Assembly: GCF_003443655.1 (NCBI RefSeq)
Contig: NZ_CP031941.1
Coordinates: 6,399,001 to 6,463,000 of the forward strand
Origin: Nostoc sphaeroides
Lineage (GTDB): Bacteria; Cyanobacteriota; Cyanobacteriia; Cyanobacteriales; Nostocaceae
Reading direction: 5' to 3'
DNA: 64,000 nucleotides
Below the pieces are notes generated by a model that did no database searches, had not been told where the DNA came from, and saw only the letters and a list, made by a program, of their open reading frames with translations. The translations under genes were made by a program, and so were the position numbers. This document shows, in pieces, positions 17,916-27,400 of this stretch. How positions within the stretch are numbered: the first letter of the stretch is position 1; every line of letters starts with the position of its first letter.

Positions 17916-18036
17916 GGGAACTCCAAAAAATAAATTATTCCACATTAAAGTCGTTGACTGTTGACTGAAAACTCGTGAACCGTCAACGGTCAACAGTGAA
18001 CAATAGCAATGGAATATTTTTTTACTTGGAAGTCCC
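17916..18036. mobile_element. MITE family B, copy 1
   Basis: 121 bp. Ends GGGAACTCC and GGAAGTCCC lie in a longer imperfect inverted repeat (ATAAATTATTCCA facing TGGAATATTTTTTTA), with a TTA duplication at 17913-17915 and 18037-18039. The interior carries GTTGACT-type heptamer repeats and a CCGTCAACGGTCAAC hairpin. Related copies are at 18129-18262, 33866-33993 and 36685-36819. Confidence 0.85.
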
Positions 18037-18128
18037 TTAACTGAAGCGATCGCGTCTTTTGGAGAAGCTAAATCTAGTCTTCTTGTGCGATCGCCCCTGT
18101 GCGTGTTCGAGCATCACAGCCCTTTTTA

Positions 18129-18262
18129 GGGAACTCCAAAAAATAAATTATTCCACTTAAAGTCGTTGACTGATGACTGTTGACTGTTGACTGAAAACTC
18201 GTGAACCGTCAACGGTCAACAGTGAACAATAGCAATGGAATATTTTTTTACTTGGAAGTCCC
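18129..18262. mobile_element. MITE family B, copy 2
   Basis: 134 bp, same ends and orientation as the copy 93 bp to its left, with flanking TTA at 18126-18128 and 18263-18265. It differs from copy 1 mainly by one extra GACTGTT heptamer group inside. Confidence 0.85.
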
Positions 18263-18398
18263 TTAGACATTGCCTACTTCTCGCACAAACCCAAAATACC
18301 CTACTTGCTTAGTACGGATATCACTACTTTTTTTATGTCAATTATTTGTAATAATTATTTACAATAATTTTTATCAATTTAAAAATAATAAAAAATGA

Positions 18399-18554
18399 TA
18401 CAAGGTTTCTGTTGATCAAACCCCACGGACAGGCTTCACCGAATAGACCGAAAAACTCAATGGGCGTTTGGCAATAATGATTGGTTTTGTCTCATTTATA
18501 GCTTTGGAAGTTTTCACCGGACAGGGTTTGATTGGATGGCTAACCAGCCTGTAG
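18399..18554 (+). pseudogene. High-light-inducible protein (Hlip/Scp) remnant with internal stop
   Basis: Frame translation gives YKVSVDQTPRTGFTE, a TAG stop at 18444, then [20 protein letters not shown] followed by [15 protein letters not shown] and a stop at 18552. [16 protein letters not shown]...ALE..TGQG is the chlorophyll-binding helix motif of Hlips, which are single-helix thylakoid proteins for photoprotection and chlorophyll delivery. The TAG replaces the usual tyrosine codon, and an extra isoleucine codon interrupts RLAMIGF. No good in-frame ATG is present (a stop lies just upstream), so this looks decayed. Confidence 0.7.
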
Positions 18555-18617
18555 AGAGACACTTTAGATTTACGAATTTTCTTCAGTTGACAAATAAAAC
18601 AATTTAGAGGCAAACTT

Positions 18618-18776
18618 ATGAAAACTGATTTTGATTACCCCAGAAAAAATTTGATTGGATTAGTCGTTTTTAGACCTGATTTAAACAACTTTGATACCAT
18701 TAATGGAAATCAAGCCTGGTCATTGTTTCTCACTGCCGATCAAGACGACAAAGGGCTGGTTTTCACTAACCTCTGA
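18618..18776 (+). CDS. Small ORF of unknown function, possibly truncated
   Basis: 52 residues beginning MKTDFDYPRKNLIGLVVFRP and containing NGNQAWSLFLTADQDDKGLVFTNL. A ribosome-binding-like AGAGG lies 9 bp before the ATG. Reading through the TGA gives a hydrophobic IAIAVTGILWAIYSANWDD stretch, so a longer membrane protein may have been cut. I do not recognise the family. It follows the Hlip remnant, and the codons are plausible for a cyanobacterium, but the evidence for expression is weak. Confidence 0.35.
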   Translation: MKTDFDYPRKNLIGLVVFRPDLNNFDTINGNQAWSLFLTADQDDKGLVFTNL

Positions 18777-19310
18777 ATCGCTATTGCGGTAACTGGAATT
18801 CTTTGGGCGATTTACTCAGCCAATTGGGACGATCAAGTTTGTTTATTTTTAGTGTGTAGTAACTTAAACTGGGGTCTTGGATTTGAATACCAGGACTTAT
18901 TTTCGATACGTATAAAAAACTTTCTTTAGCTTTGGAAAAAGTTTGATGTTGATTGGATTTATGAAGCTTCCTAATTTGTCACGGTATTGTGGATATGTAG
19001 GTTTAGAAGTAGCACAAATTGTTTCTAAACATCTTGCAGTTCAAAGTAAAACCTATGTAATCCAAAATAGAAGGATATTGATAAATCAACTTTTAAAGTC
19101 TGGTCTAGATTCTCATACAGCAAGTCGAACTGTTACTGTACTTATATCAAGCCCGGTTTTACAATTAACGAATAAAAACCAGTGTGCAATTAATTAGCGA
19201 AAGTAACTATACAGGCAGACAAGGGGCGAAATCCCATTATGCACGCGATCGCCTGTAAGCTTGTGGGTACGGATATACTAACATTGCTATTTAATCACGA
19301 TTTAGTATTA
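18777..19310. other. Region without a secure gene
   Basis: Contains an 84-codon frame at 18943-19197 (KLPNLSRYCGYVGLEVAQIV...) that I do not recognise and that lacks a clear ribosome-binding site. One HIP1-like site lies at 19244. The surroundings (Hlip remnant, MITEs, tandem repeat) look decayed. Confidence 0.4.
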
Positions 19311-19550
19311 CCCAGCAAAATTAATGGGACAGACCACTAGTGCTCTGTCTCATTAATTCTGATTGATTAGTTTGTTACCAAAACCCTGTAAAGACGCGAA
19401 ATTTTGCGTCTCTACAACCCAGCAAAATTAATGGGACAGACTACTAGTGCTCTGTCTCATTAATTCTGATTGATTAGTTTGTTACCAAAACCCTGTAAAG
19501 ACGCGAAATTTCGCGTCTCTACAACCCAGCAAAATTAATGGGACAGACCA
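19311..19550. repeat. 107-bp tandem repeat, about 2.3 copies
   Basis: Units start with CCCAGCAAAATTAATGGGAC at 19311, 19418 and 19525. Each contains an inverted repeat (TTAATGGGACAGAC against GTCTCATTAA) and the dispersed AAGACGCGAAA...GCGTCTCTACA hairpin. Copies 1 and 2 differ by only a few bases, so the duplication is recent. Confidence 0.9.
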
Positions 19551-19637
19551 GTAGTTTCCAGACCCCAACCGTTGTCGGGTTGGGGGAGAGGTTCTTGCAG
19601 AATAACTGAATTGGGCTATTAGTCTTCAAGGCCGAGT

Positions 19638-21179
19638 TCAACGCAAACAACGAATCGCCTCTAATAGACCTCTAGCTTTATTCAGCGTCTCTTCGTATTC
19701 TTTTTCTGGCTCAGAATCAGCCACCATACCTGCACCGGCTTGCACGCTTACCGTATTATCATGTACTACCATTGTACGAATTGCGATCGCAGTATTTAAT
19801 TGCCCTTCAAAATCGTAATATCCATACACACCAGAATAAACACCCCGACGGCTAGACTCTAACTCGTGGATAATTTCCATCGCCCGAATTTTGGGTGCGC
19901 CGCTTACCGTACCTGCTGGGAAGCTAGCTTTCAATAAATCCCATGCTGTTTTACCAAGTGCTAATTTACCTACAACATTGCTGACTATGTGCATCACATG
20001 AGAGTAGCGCTCAACTACCATTAATTCATCAACTTTGACGCTACCATTTTCACAAACACGCCCCAAATCATTGCGCCCTAAATCTACAAGCATCACATGT
20101 TCGGCAACTTCTTTGGGATCTTCAAGTAAATCTTTCGCATAAGCTGCATCTTCTTGAGTAGTTTTACCCCGTGGACGCGTCCCGGCAATTGGGCGTACTG
20201 TTGCTATGACTCCACCATCTGAATCGGTTTCGGCTTTCACCATCACTTCAGGGCTGGAACCGATGATTTGCCAATTTTGGAAGTTAAAGTAAGCCATGTA
20301 AGGCGAAGGATTTATCTGACGTAGGGAGCGATAAAGGGCAAAGGGGTCGCCTGTGTATGCTGTTGATAGTCGCTGGGAAATTACTACTTGGAAGATATCG
20401 CCTGCTTTGATGTAGTCTTTGGCCTTTTGGACGCTGGCACAAAAATCAGGGCGGGTAAAGTTACTCTGATACTCCTCTGCTGCTTTGCGGCCTGGCTCCT
20501 CTGCTCCCCTGCTCCCTGGCGGTTTCCATTCCAAGCGAGTTTTTTCTGGCGATAGAGGCAGAGATAGCTTTTCGAGCATTTGGGTGACGCGATCGCACGC
20601 TTGTTGATATGCTGCGTGTAAAGACGTTACATCTAACGTCTCTACATTACGTAAATCAGCATAAGCGATCGCCCAAATTTTCCGCTTCACTTGGTCAAAA
20701 ATCAATAGGTGGTCTACCTGCATCCACAACCCATCAGGGATATTTCGCTCATCTGGTGGATAAATTGGTACACGCGGCTCAATCCAGCGAATTAATTCAT
20801 AGCCCCAAAACCCAAACAAACCGCCAATTCCTGGCGGTAGCTGTGGTAATTTAACTGGCTGAAAAGGTGATAAACATTCGGCTAAAGCTGTAAAAGGGTC
20901 GCCTGCAAAAACTACCTGTGAACCATCACGGTTTTTTTGGGTTGTGCGATCGCCCCTTGCTTCCAAAACCCACAGAGGATCGCAACCTACTAAACTATAG
21001 CGTCCCAGTTTTTCCCCACCTTCGATCGATTCCAACAAAAAGCTATAGGGCTGATCTGCACAGACTTTATACCAAGCAGATACGGGCGTATCTAGGTCTG
21101 CCACCCATTCTTGATATACCGGGACGAAATTGCCTTGTTGCGCTAGGGTGGAAAACTGGGAGAAATCCGGAAACATCAT
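19638..21179 (-). CDS. trpE: Anthranilate synthase component I
   Basis: 513 residues. TrpE makes anthranilate from chorismate with TrpG glutaminase, the first committed step of tryptophan synthesis. Near the N-terminus, SFLLESIEGGEKLGRYSLVG is the tryptophan-feedback LLES region. The catalytic chorismate-binding domain shows AGDIFQVVISQRLS, IGSSPEVMV, RPIAGTRPRGKT, DLGRNDLGRV, FPAGTVSGAPKIRAMEII and QAGAGMVADSEPEKEYEET. Two stretches (about residues 178-187 and 219-235) are translated dispersed DNA repeats located between the N-terminal and catalytic domains. No trpG is adjacent, so the complex must be assembled from a distant gene. Confidence 0.95.
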   Translation of the reverse strand: MMFPDFSQFSTLAQQGNFVPVYQEWVADLDTPVSAWYKVCADQPYSFLLESIEGGEKLGRYSLVGCDPLWVLEARGDRTTQKNRDGSQVVFAGDPFTALAECLSPFQPVKLPQLPPGIGGLFGFWGYELIRWIEPRVPIYPPDERNIPDGLWMQVDHLLIFDQVKRKIWAIAYADLRNVETLDVTSLHAAYQQACDRVTQMLEKLSLPLSPEKTRLEWKPPGSRGAEEPGRKAAEEYQSNFTRPDFCASVQKAKDYIKAGDIFQVVISQRLSTAYTGDPFALYRSLRQINPSPYMAYFNFQNWQIIGSSPEVMVKAETDSDGGVIATVRPIAGTRPRGKTTQEDAAYAKDLLEDPKEVAEHVMLVDLGRNDLGRVCENGSVKVDELMVVERYSHVMHIVSNVVGKLALGKTAWDLLKASFPAGTVSGAPKIRAMEIIHELESSRRGVYSGVYGYYDFEGQLNTAIAIRTMVVHDNTVSVQAGAGMVADSEPEKEYEETLNKARGLLEAIRCLR

Positions 21180-21189
21180 TATTTTTTAA

Positions 21190-21260
21190 AAGTAATTGGT
21201 AATTGGTAATGGGTAATGGGTTTTTAGTTACCAATTACCCATTACTAATTACCCATTAGC
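21190..21260. repeat. Inverted heptamer-type repeat between trpE and psaD
   Basis: TAATTGGTAATGGGTAATGG on one side and CCAATTACCCATTACTAATT on the other form a long imperfect hairpin between two minus-strand genes. It could act as a terminator for psaD. Confidence 0.6.
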
Positions 21261-21273
21261 TACTAAAAGCTAG

Positions 21274-21699
21274 TTACGGAGCGTCGTAGGTAGTAACACC
21301 GCTAAACTTAACTTTAGAGGGGCTGGGGTTTTGTCCGATACGACGGTCTACATAACGCACTTTGTCACGACCTGGGTTAACCTTTTCAGGGAATACACCA
21401 TCAGCTGGGTGAAGTAAAGTAGTTTCTCCGTTGGGTAGAATCCGGTAAACTTTGTAATCTGTAATTTTGAGTTTCCGGAGTTGCTGACCGCCCAAAAAGA
21501 TTCCATATTCTTTACGAGCTATATACAGCAGGTTTTCACCTTGCCGCATAGTAGCAGCACCACCTGTAGGCAATTCAAAAACTTGCTCTTTCGGGCTAGT
21601 CCAAGTAATAGCGTACTTTTCTTCTACGTTTGCTTTTGTGAGCAAGCCACCGGTGCTGCCACCGTATAGTGGGGTTTGTCCAGAGAGTGTTTCTGCCAT
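21274..21699 (-). CDS. psaD: Photosystem I subunit II (PsaD)
   Basis: 141 residues from [20 protein letters not shown]; the ATG 15 bp upstream is disfavoured. PsaD is the stromal extrinsic subunit that docks ferredoxin and holds PsaC on photosystem [43 protein letters not shown] and the basic tail [26 protein letters not shown] are diagnostic, including the lysine/arginine-rich ferredoxin-docking section. The gene is monocistronic in appearance, with repeats on both sides. Confidence 0.97.
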   Translation of the reverse strand: MAETLSGQTPLYGGSTGGLLTKANVEEKYAITWTSPKEQVFELPTGGAATMRQGENLLYIARKEYGIFLGGQQLRKLKITDYKVYRILPNGETTLLHPADGVFPEKVNPGRDKVRYVDRRIGQNPSPSKVKFSGVTTYDAP

Positions 21700-21870
21700 A
21701 GGTTGTTCTCTCAACGTTTTTAGGGAATCCTAACACCGCAACCAGGATCATATTGCGATCGCGTCATAGACTGTAACAGTTTTTAGTCATTTGTCCTTTG
21801 TTCTTTGTCATTTGTTAAAAACCAATGCCCCATGCTCAATGTCTAATGACTGATGACAAAGGACTAATAC

Positions 21871-23880
21871 CTATTTACTCTTGACTTTTGTCCGCTTTTC
21901 CTCTTGGCTACCTTGAACAATCGGGATGGTGAAGTGAAACTGACTACCCTGGTCTTTGCCAGTTGACTCTGCCCAAATTTCCCCACCCCAGCCATTAACA
22001 ATTTGACGGCAAATTGCTAAACCAAGTCCAGTCCCGCCGGTGGTGCGGCGCAGCGCTCCCTCTTCTTGATAGAAGCGGTCAAAAACTACTTCTAAACGAT
22101 TTGGTTCAATGCCGCGTCCAGTGTCAGCCACGGTAACCTCGACCATTTGATGGCTGTTGTAAATCGCTTTAATGGTGATTTCTCCTTGGGGTGGCGTAAA
22201 TTTATAGGCGTTGTCCATCAGTTTTGCCAGTACCTCTACTAGCCAATCACCGTCAGCTCTAACCAAAGGTAGGTTTTCGGCAATTTCGGTCTTGATTTTC
22301 GGCGGCTTTTCCGTTGAAGAACGCGTGCGATTGCGGCTGAGTGATAAATCTATACACTCTTGTAAGGTGAGGGATTCTGGATGCCATTCCACCCGACCGC
22401 TTTCCAAGTTGGAAAGTGTGAGGAAATCTTGTACCAATTTTCGCATCCGTTCTGAGTCGGAAAGAGCAGTGTTGAGCATGATTTGCTGCAACTCTAAAGG
22501 CATATCAGGCTCACTCGCAAGGCTTTCTAGGCACACTTGAATGGTAGATAGGGGGGTACGCAGTTCATGCCCCGTGATGGCTATGAGGTTGCTGCGGGTG
22601 CGGTCTAGGGCTTCTAACTGCTGGTTAAGTTCTTCTAGGTTGGCGTAAGCTTCCGCTTGGATGAGAGCTGCTCCCACTTGGGTGGCGATCGCTTCTACCA
22701 AATCCAATTCCCCAGGTTGGCACTCGTGTGGTGGCATTCGGCAATAGTGCAACTCTACGATGCCCAATAATCGCCCCTGATAGAATACTGGTTCCATCAA
22801 CCAAGAACGAATGGCAAACTTTTTGGCGATCAAGGAGAGGGCTGGCGAATTATTAATACGAGGGTCATTTAACGTATCGCTAATACAAACCCCTTCGCGT
22901 TGTTGCACTATGTCCCGAAATAGAGAATTTTTCTCTAACTCCCAGGTTTGCCCACGAAGCGATAAAATGCCGGGATTCAAAAACTCGTGTTCAATTATGG
23001 CTTGGCTATCTGTGGCTTGAGCGCGGTAAATTAGACAGCGACAAGCTTCTAGGTGTTGCCCTAATTCTTGTGCTGCCACCTGGAGAACTTCGTGTGGATC
23101 GAGCGATCGCCGAATGGCTGTGCTAATGGAGTTGACTAATCGTTCTTTTCGTGCTTTGGCAGCAATTGAACGGTAGGCTTTGTGCAATTTGTACTGACTA
23201 GCTTGCAAGTAAGTTACTAAGCGCTGCACAAAGGGATCTGTATCGATGTCACAAGCATATTCGTTGATTTGTTCTGCTCCAGAGTGGCTTCGCGGCTCTC
23301 CTATACCAAACCTCTGACGTGCCTCCTCAATTTTACTTGCCAGTTCTGGTCTGTAAACTAAAATCCTGTCTAACAGCAATTCGGCTGCTTTGAGACTAAC
23401 TCCCCTTTCCGATGTCCAAACTCCCTCAAATCTTCGCGCTGTGTCTATATCCAGATTAGGGCTTAGTTCCGGTACTTGCTTGTTTTTGGCAATAGAACCA
23501 AGGTTTTCCCGGCAAACTAGACAAGTAGCATAATTGTCTGCAATCACTACCAAATGCCACTCTTGACTTAAGCCATCCGTTGGCTCAAAAGCGACCTTTT
23601 CGTAGTATTCTGAACTGTTGACGAAATCCGTTTCAGGGGCAGCTAATACGTATATTTGGTTACTCCGCAACGCAAGTCGCTGGTAGCGATGAGCTTCTTG
23701 GCGGTAGAATCGCTCTCGCTGGAAACTAGCAATTACAAGGGGTTGTGCTAAAGTCGCAGCCAAAACTTGATCTTCCATCGCATGGGAGAGCGCCGTTAGT
23801 GAAGCCTTAAAATATAGCTGGGGCCGCAAGTATGCTAGGGACTTTAGCAGATCACTCAGCACAGAAGTCGAAATGCTCAT
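21871..23880 (-). CDS. DICT-GAF sensor histidine kinase
   Basis: 669 residues, no membrane segment, so probably cytoplasmic. A DICT-type sensory domain occupies about residues 1-165 (SVLSDLLKSLAYLRPQ..., EWHLVVIADNYATCLVCRE). A GAF domain follows at about 245-395 (AIRRSLDPHEVLQVAAQELG, SWLMEPVFYQGRLLGIVELHY). A short coiled segment leads to the HisKA domain with phospho-acceptor ITGHELRTPLS near residue 437, then the ATPase boxes DNAYKFTPP (N), VADTGRGI (G1) and GTGLGLAICRQIV (G2). DICT domains are often found in light-related cyanobacterial signalling proteins; the ligand here is unknown. No response regulator is adjacent. Confidence 0.9.
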   Translation of the reverse strand: MSISTSVLSDLLKSLAYLRPQLYFKASLTALSHAMEDQVLAATLAQPLVIASFQRERFYRQEAHRYQRLALRSNQIYVLAAPETDFVNSSEYYEKVAFEPTDGLSQEWHLVVIADNYATCLVCRENLGSIAKNKQVPELSPNLDIDTARRFEGVWTSERGVSLKAAELLLDRILVYRPELASKIEEARQRFGIGEPRSHSGAEQINEYACDIDTDPFVQRLVTYLQASQYKLHKAYRSIAAKARKERLVNSISTAIRRSLDPHEVLQVAAQELGQHLEACRCLIYRAQATDSQAIIEHEFLNPGILSLRGQTWELEKNSLFRDIVQQREGVCISDTLNDPRINNSPALSLIAKKFAIRSWLMEPVFYQGRLLGIVELHYCRMPPHECQPGELDLVEAIATQVGAALIQAEAYANLEELNQQLEALDRTRSNLIAITGHELRTPLSTIQVCLESLASEPDMPLELQQIMLNTALSDSERMRKLVQDFLTLSNLESGRVEWHPESLTLQECIDLSLSRNRTRSSTEKPPKIKTEIAENLPLVRADGDWLVEVLAKLMDNAYKFTPPQGEITIKAIYNSHQMVEVTVADTGRGIEPNRLEVVFDRFYQEEGALRRTTGGTGLGLAICRQIVNGWGGEIWAESTGKDQGSQFHFTIPIVQGSQEEKRTKVKSK

Positions 23881-24763
23881 GAATTATTGTTAAACGCTCA
23901 ACCTCGACAAGATCAAAAGTCACAGCTGCATTGTACAAATTCCAAGGGACTCTCAAGTTAAATAGAGAGTTGCAATATGTAAAGAACGCGCTTAAGCACT
24001 TTCTGCCAAAGCAGGCGCAACACTTCGTTACCAATTAGGAGGAGTACAACTTGATTTGTTGATTGACAACCTACTACGCCCAATATACATTCTCGACCAA
24101 CTTTGAAATATGCTTGCACAACTAAAATATTTCCAGACTAAGTACCAAATAACTAAGCGCTGTATAGTTTTGATTGTCATATTTACTAATAACCACTGAT
24201 CAGTGATTGATAGTCTAGGCATTGGTGTAGCCTCTCAATAGACATCGCTGACGTTGATTTATGCCGACTAAATAAATTTTCTTACCCAAAAACCATTACT
24301 GATACATTCACATAATATAATCAATTAATTATCATAAATTAGTCTAATCAAATATCATAGCTATTTAAGACAAAATCGTATAAAAGTAGAGAGCAAATTC
24401 CCTCACGGTTTCTGCTATACAGAAAAATGTTCAGGAAACGTTTCTTAATTTCTCTCCCATTCCTCCCGCCAATAATCGGAATATCGATATAGTGGCGGGA
24501 GGAATGGGAGCTTTAGATCAATTATCTAAAAATCCTCAGTTTTCAGCCTTGACTTTAGAGTTATAAAATATAAGTTTATAGATATCTACTTATACAAGTT
24601 TGAGCGCTGCTATGTTGTCAGCAGTAGGTAAGTATTATTTTGGCTCCAATGGCTCAAGCAAGTTTTAGAAAGCGTCTTTTTTTTTTGAAAGTTGTGAGGG
24701 TTCGGAAATCTCAACTCAGAAGACCTGTACACGGAACTTTTGCTAATGACACCGGATACGCTA
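23881..24763. other. Intergenic region between divergent kinase and debranching-enzyme genes
   Basis: About 880 bp without a credible gene; the short frames overlap AT-rich sequence. It contains an 18-bp perfect inverted repeat (separate entry) and a relic of the dispersed AGACATCGCTGACG repeat at about 24240. Promoters for both flanking genes are expected here. Confidence 0.5.
24454..24510. repeat. Perfect 18-bp inverted repeat with 21-nt loop
   Basis: CTCCCATTCCTCCCGCCA at 24454-24471 is the exact reverse complement of 24493-24510. The GC-rich arms stand out in an AT-rich region. No T run follows on either strand, so a simple terminator is not obvious. Confidence 0.85.
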
Positions 24764-27034
24764 ATGACCACGGAAAAAATTTTCCTAGATGGAAAAACTT
24801 TTATTCCTGCCGAACAATTACCTATCCCGGAGTGGCCTTGTGTTGTGAGTGAAAGACCACAACCGACACTGACGGTTAAAGATGATGATTTATTTTTCGT
24901 GACGGATACTATCGGGAATATTTCTGGCTGTTCCCTCAACGATGGCAATCCCAGCATGGGATTGTTTTGTTGTGATACGAGATTTCTCAATCGCTTGGAG
25001 TTGCAAATTGAAGGGCGATCGCCTGTACTTCTCAGTAGTACTGCTGAAAAAGGGTTTTCACTCTCAGCTTTGTGTACCAACCCCAGAATCGACGAACGCC
25101 TAAGAGCCGAAACTGTGGGAATTCGCCGGGAAATGGTGCTGAATGGGGCACTATTTGAAGAAATAGAAGTATCTAATTACAGCACAACCACTGTCAATTT
25201 TGAACTAACCATCAGCTTTGATGCGGATTTTGTTGATTTATTTGAAGTCCGGGGCTATGACAGAGAAAAGCGAGGTAGGCTTTTACGTCTAGTAGAACCA
25301 ACGGCTGAAGAAGGAATTTCTCTAGCCGATGGTGTTTCGCCTATATCCAAAGAACCACCAACTTTTAGAGAAGAATCCTTAACACTCGCCTATCAAGGTC
25401 TGGATGGCTCAGTAATGGAATCCCGGATTTTATTCCAGCATCGCCAACCAGACTATTTCAAGGGTTACACTGCGGTTTGGCAGCTAGAGTTGGCTTCTCA
25501 CGAAACCCACAAGCTGGGCTATCGGCTGAACATGTTGAAAAACAATCAGTCCAGTTCAACCGTCAGCGCCGCCTTCACTTTAGGACAGGCGAAAGCTGCT
25601 GAGTTGATGGAGGAGCAAAACTGGGTACAGCAAATTACACGCATTAGCTCAGATAAGAACACCTTCAATCGAGTCATTGAGCGGGCCGAGCAGGATATGT
25701 ATTTGTTGCGCCAGTCTTTTGGTAAGCATAAGACAGTTTCGGCTGGAGTGCCGTGGTTTTCGACACTATTTGGGCGGGATTCGCTGATTACAGCTTCTCA
25801 AACCCTGATGTTAAACTCGCAAATCGCCAAAGAAACCCTGATATTACTTGCGGCATACCAAGGTAAAATCGACGACGAATGGCGCGAAGAAGAACCGGGT
25901 AAGATTTTGCACGAGTTACGTTTGGGAGAAATGGCTCGTTGTCAAGAAATTCCCCATACACCCTACTACGGTACAGTTGATGCCACTCCCCTGTGGCTGA
26001 TGCTGTATGCCGAACATTATGCTTGGACTCACGATCACGAACTCCTAGAGCAACTTTGGCCAAATGCTCTAGCAGCAATGGAGTGGATCGATCGCAATAC
26101 GAAAGAAACCAGCTACCTCAGTTACTTCCGTAAATCCAAACGTGGTCTTCCTAACCAAGGTTGGAAAGATTCTGATGACTGTATCGTAAATCACAAGGGA
26201 GAATTAGCCAACGGCCCAATTGCCTTGTGTGAAGTGCAAGCTTATGTTTATGCTGCAAAAATGCGTCTAGCAGAAATCGCTAGGATGAAAAAGCGGCTTG
26301 ATTTGGCAGATCGTTGGCAAGAAGAGGCTAGAAGTCTCAAGGTTCGTTTTAATCGAGATTTTTGGGTAGAAGACCTAGATTTCTGCGCTTTGGCTTTGGA
26401 TGGAGATGGCAAACCAGTAGACAGTATCACCTCAAATCCTGGTCATTGTCTACATTTGGGTCTTTTCACCCACGAAAGAGCCTATAGTGTAGCAGAACGA
26501 TTGCGGGCACCAGATATGTTTAATGGTTGGGGCATTCGTACCCTGAGTAGTTTGTCACCTGCTTATAATCCAATGGGGTATCATACTGGTTCGGTTTGGC
26601 CTCATGATAACGCTCTGATTGCAATGGGATTGCGATCGCTGGGTCTTATCGATCAAGCCCTAGAAATTTTCCAAGGTTTATTCGACATGACTAGTCAGCA
26701 GCCTTATCAACGTCCTCCAGAACTATTCTGCGGCTACGAACGGAACGGTGATAATGCCCCCGTGCAGTATCCAGTTGCTTGTACTCCCCAAGCTTGGGCT
26801 ACTGGTAGTGTCTTCCAACTACTGCAAATGATGGTTAACTTGGTACCTGATGCTCAAAATAACTGCCTGCGAATAATCGACCCTGCTTTGCCAGAATCGA
26901 TTAATCGCTTGTCATTTCATAATTTGCGAGTCGGCCCCACCATCCTCGATTTAGAATTCGAGCGTTCTGGTACTACGACTGCTTGTCGCGTTGCAAAAAA
27001 ACGGGGCAATCTTCGGGTAGTTATCGAAGCGTAA
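24764..27034 (+). CDS. Glycogen debranching enzyme, amylo-alpha-1,6-glucosidase type
   Basis: 756 residues from MTTEKIFLDGKTFIP; in-frame ATGs lie 24 and 18 bp upstream. The N-terminal domain (about residues 30-235) is the debranching-enzyme N-terminal type (SLNDGNPSMGLFCCDTRFLNRLELQIEG). The C-terminal (alpha/alpha)6-barrel has SAGVPWFSTLFGRDSLITA, TPYYGTVDATPLWLMLYAEH, LPNQGWKDSDD and NPMGYHTGSVWPHDNALIA, the glucoamylase-like catalytic region with conserved acids. It should remove alpha-1,6 branches during glycogen breakdown. It is a single gene, followed by a good terminator. Confidence 0.9.
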   Translation: MTTEKIFLDGKTFIPAEQLPIPEWPCVVSERPQPTLTVKDDDLFFVTDTIGNISGCSLNDGNPSMGLFCCDTRFLNRLELQIEGRSPVLLSSTAEKGFSLSALCTNPRIDERLRAETVGIRREMVLNGALFEEIEVSNYSTTTVNFELTISFDADFVDLFEVRGYDREKRGRLLRLVEPTAEEGISLADGVSPISKEPPTFREESLTLAYQGLDGSVMESRILFQHRQPDYFKGYTAVWQLELASHETHKLGYRLNMLKNNQSSSTVSAAFTLGQAKAAELMEEQNWVQQITRISSDKNTFNRVIERAEQDMYLLRQSFGKHKTVSAGVPWFSTLFGRDSLITASQTLMLNSQIAKETLILLAAYQGKIDDEWREEEPGKILHELRLGEMARCQEIPHTPYYGTVDATPLWLMLYAEHYAWTHDHELLEQLWPNALAAMEWIDRNTKETSYLSYFRKSKRGLPNQGWKDSDDCIVNHKGELANGPIALCEVQAYVYAAKMRLAEIARMKKRLDLADRWQEEARSLKVRFNRDFWVEDLDFCALALDGDGKPVDSITSNPGHCLHLGLFTHERAYSVAERLRAPDMFNGWGIRTLSSLSPAYNPMGYHTGSVWPHDNALIAMGLRSLGLIDQALEIFQGLFDMTSQQPYQRPPELFCGYERNGDNAPVQYPVACTPQAWATGSVFQLLQMMVNLVPDAQNNCLRIIDPALPESINRLSFHNLRVGPTILDLEFERSGTTTACRVAKKRGNLRVVIEA

Positions 27035-27040
27035 AAAAAT

Positions 27041-27073
27041 TAGGGAGTGGTGAATGATCCACTCCCAATTTTA
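27041..27073 (+). terminator. Rho-independent terminator of the debranching-enzyme gene
   Basis: Stem GGGAGTGG/CCACTCCC with an 8-nt loop followed by AATTTTA, 9 bp after the stop codon. Confidence 0.75.
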
Positions 27074-27400
27074 TGCTTAATAGTTTGACCTTGAGGCATA
27101 AAAAAGCCTCAAACCCATATAGATATGCGCTTACCTCTGCGCTACTTTGCATTTAAATTTCACCTCTGAATTCGCCACGATTTTACGCAAAGCTGTACTA
27201 AGAAAGCAGTTTAGATGGCTGTTGTTCGGGTACTTGTATCTTCTAATCACGACCAGAGTATTGAAAACTACCTTCCAGTAGCTTCATTGAGTGCTTCACG
27301 AATTATCTCATCACACCATCCACCCATTAAGTATGTAGTATCCTGAAACTGTAATGAATTTCAGGATGCTACATTCCTAACTCTTAACTTCTAACTTTTT
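27074..27400. other. Intergenic region, no gene seen
   Basis: AT-rich, with short direct and inverted repeats (AGTATCCTGAAACTG and ATTTCAGGATGCTAC near 27338-27372 form a hairpin that could end the minus-strand DUF2973 transcript). Confidence 0.5.

Noticed and set aside
17916-18262. A composite transposon formed by the two adjacent family B MITEs
   Set aside because: The two copies each have their own TTA duplications and only 92 bp of non-coding sequence between them, so two separate insertions are simpler.
24610-25080. A 156-codon minus-strand frame across the start of the debranching gene
   Set aside because: It is antisense to a conserved enzyme and has no family features of its own.
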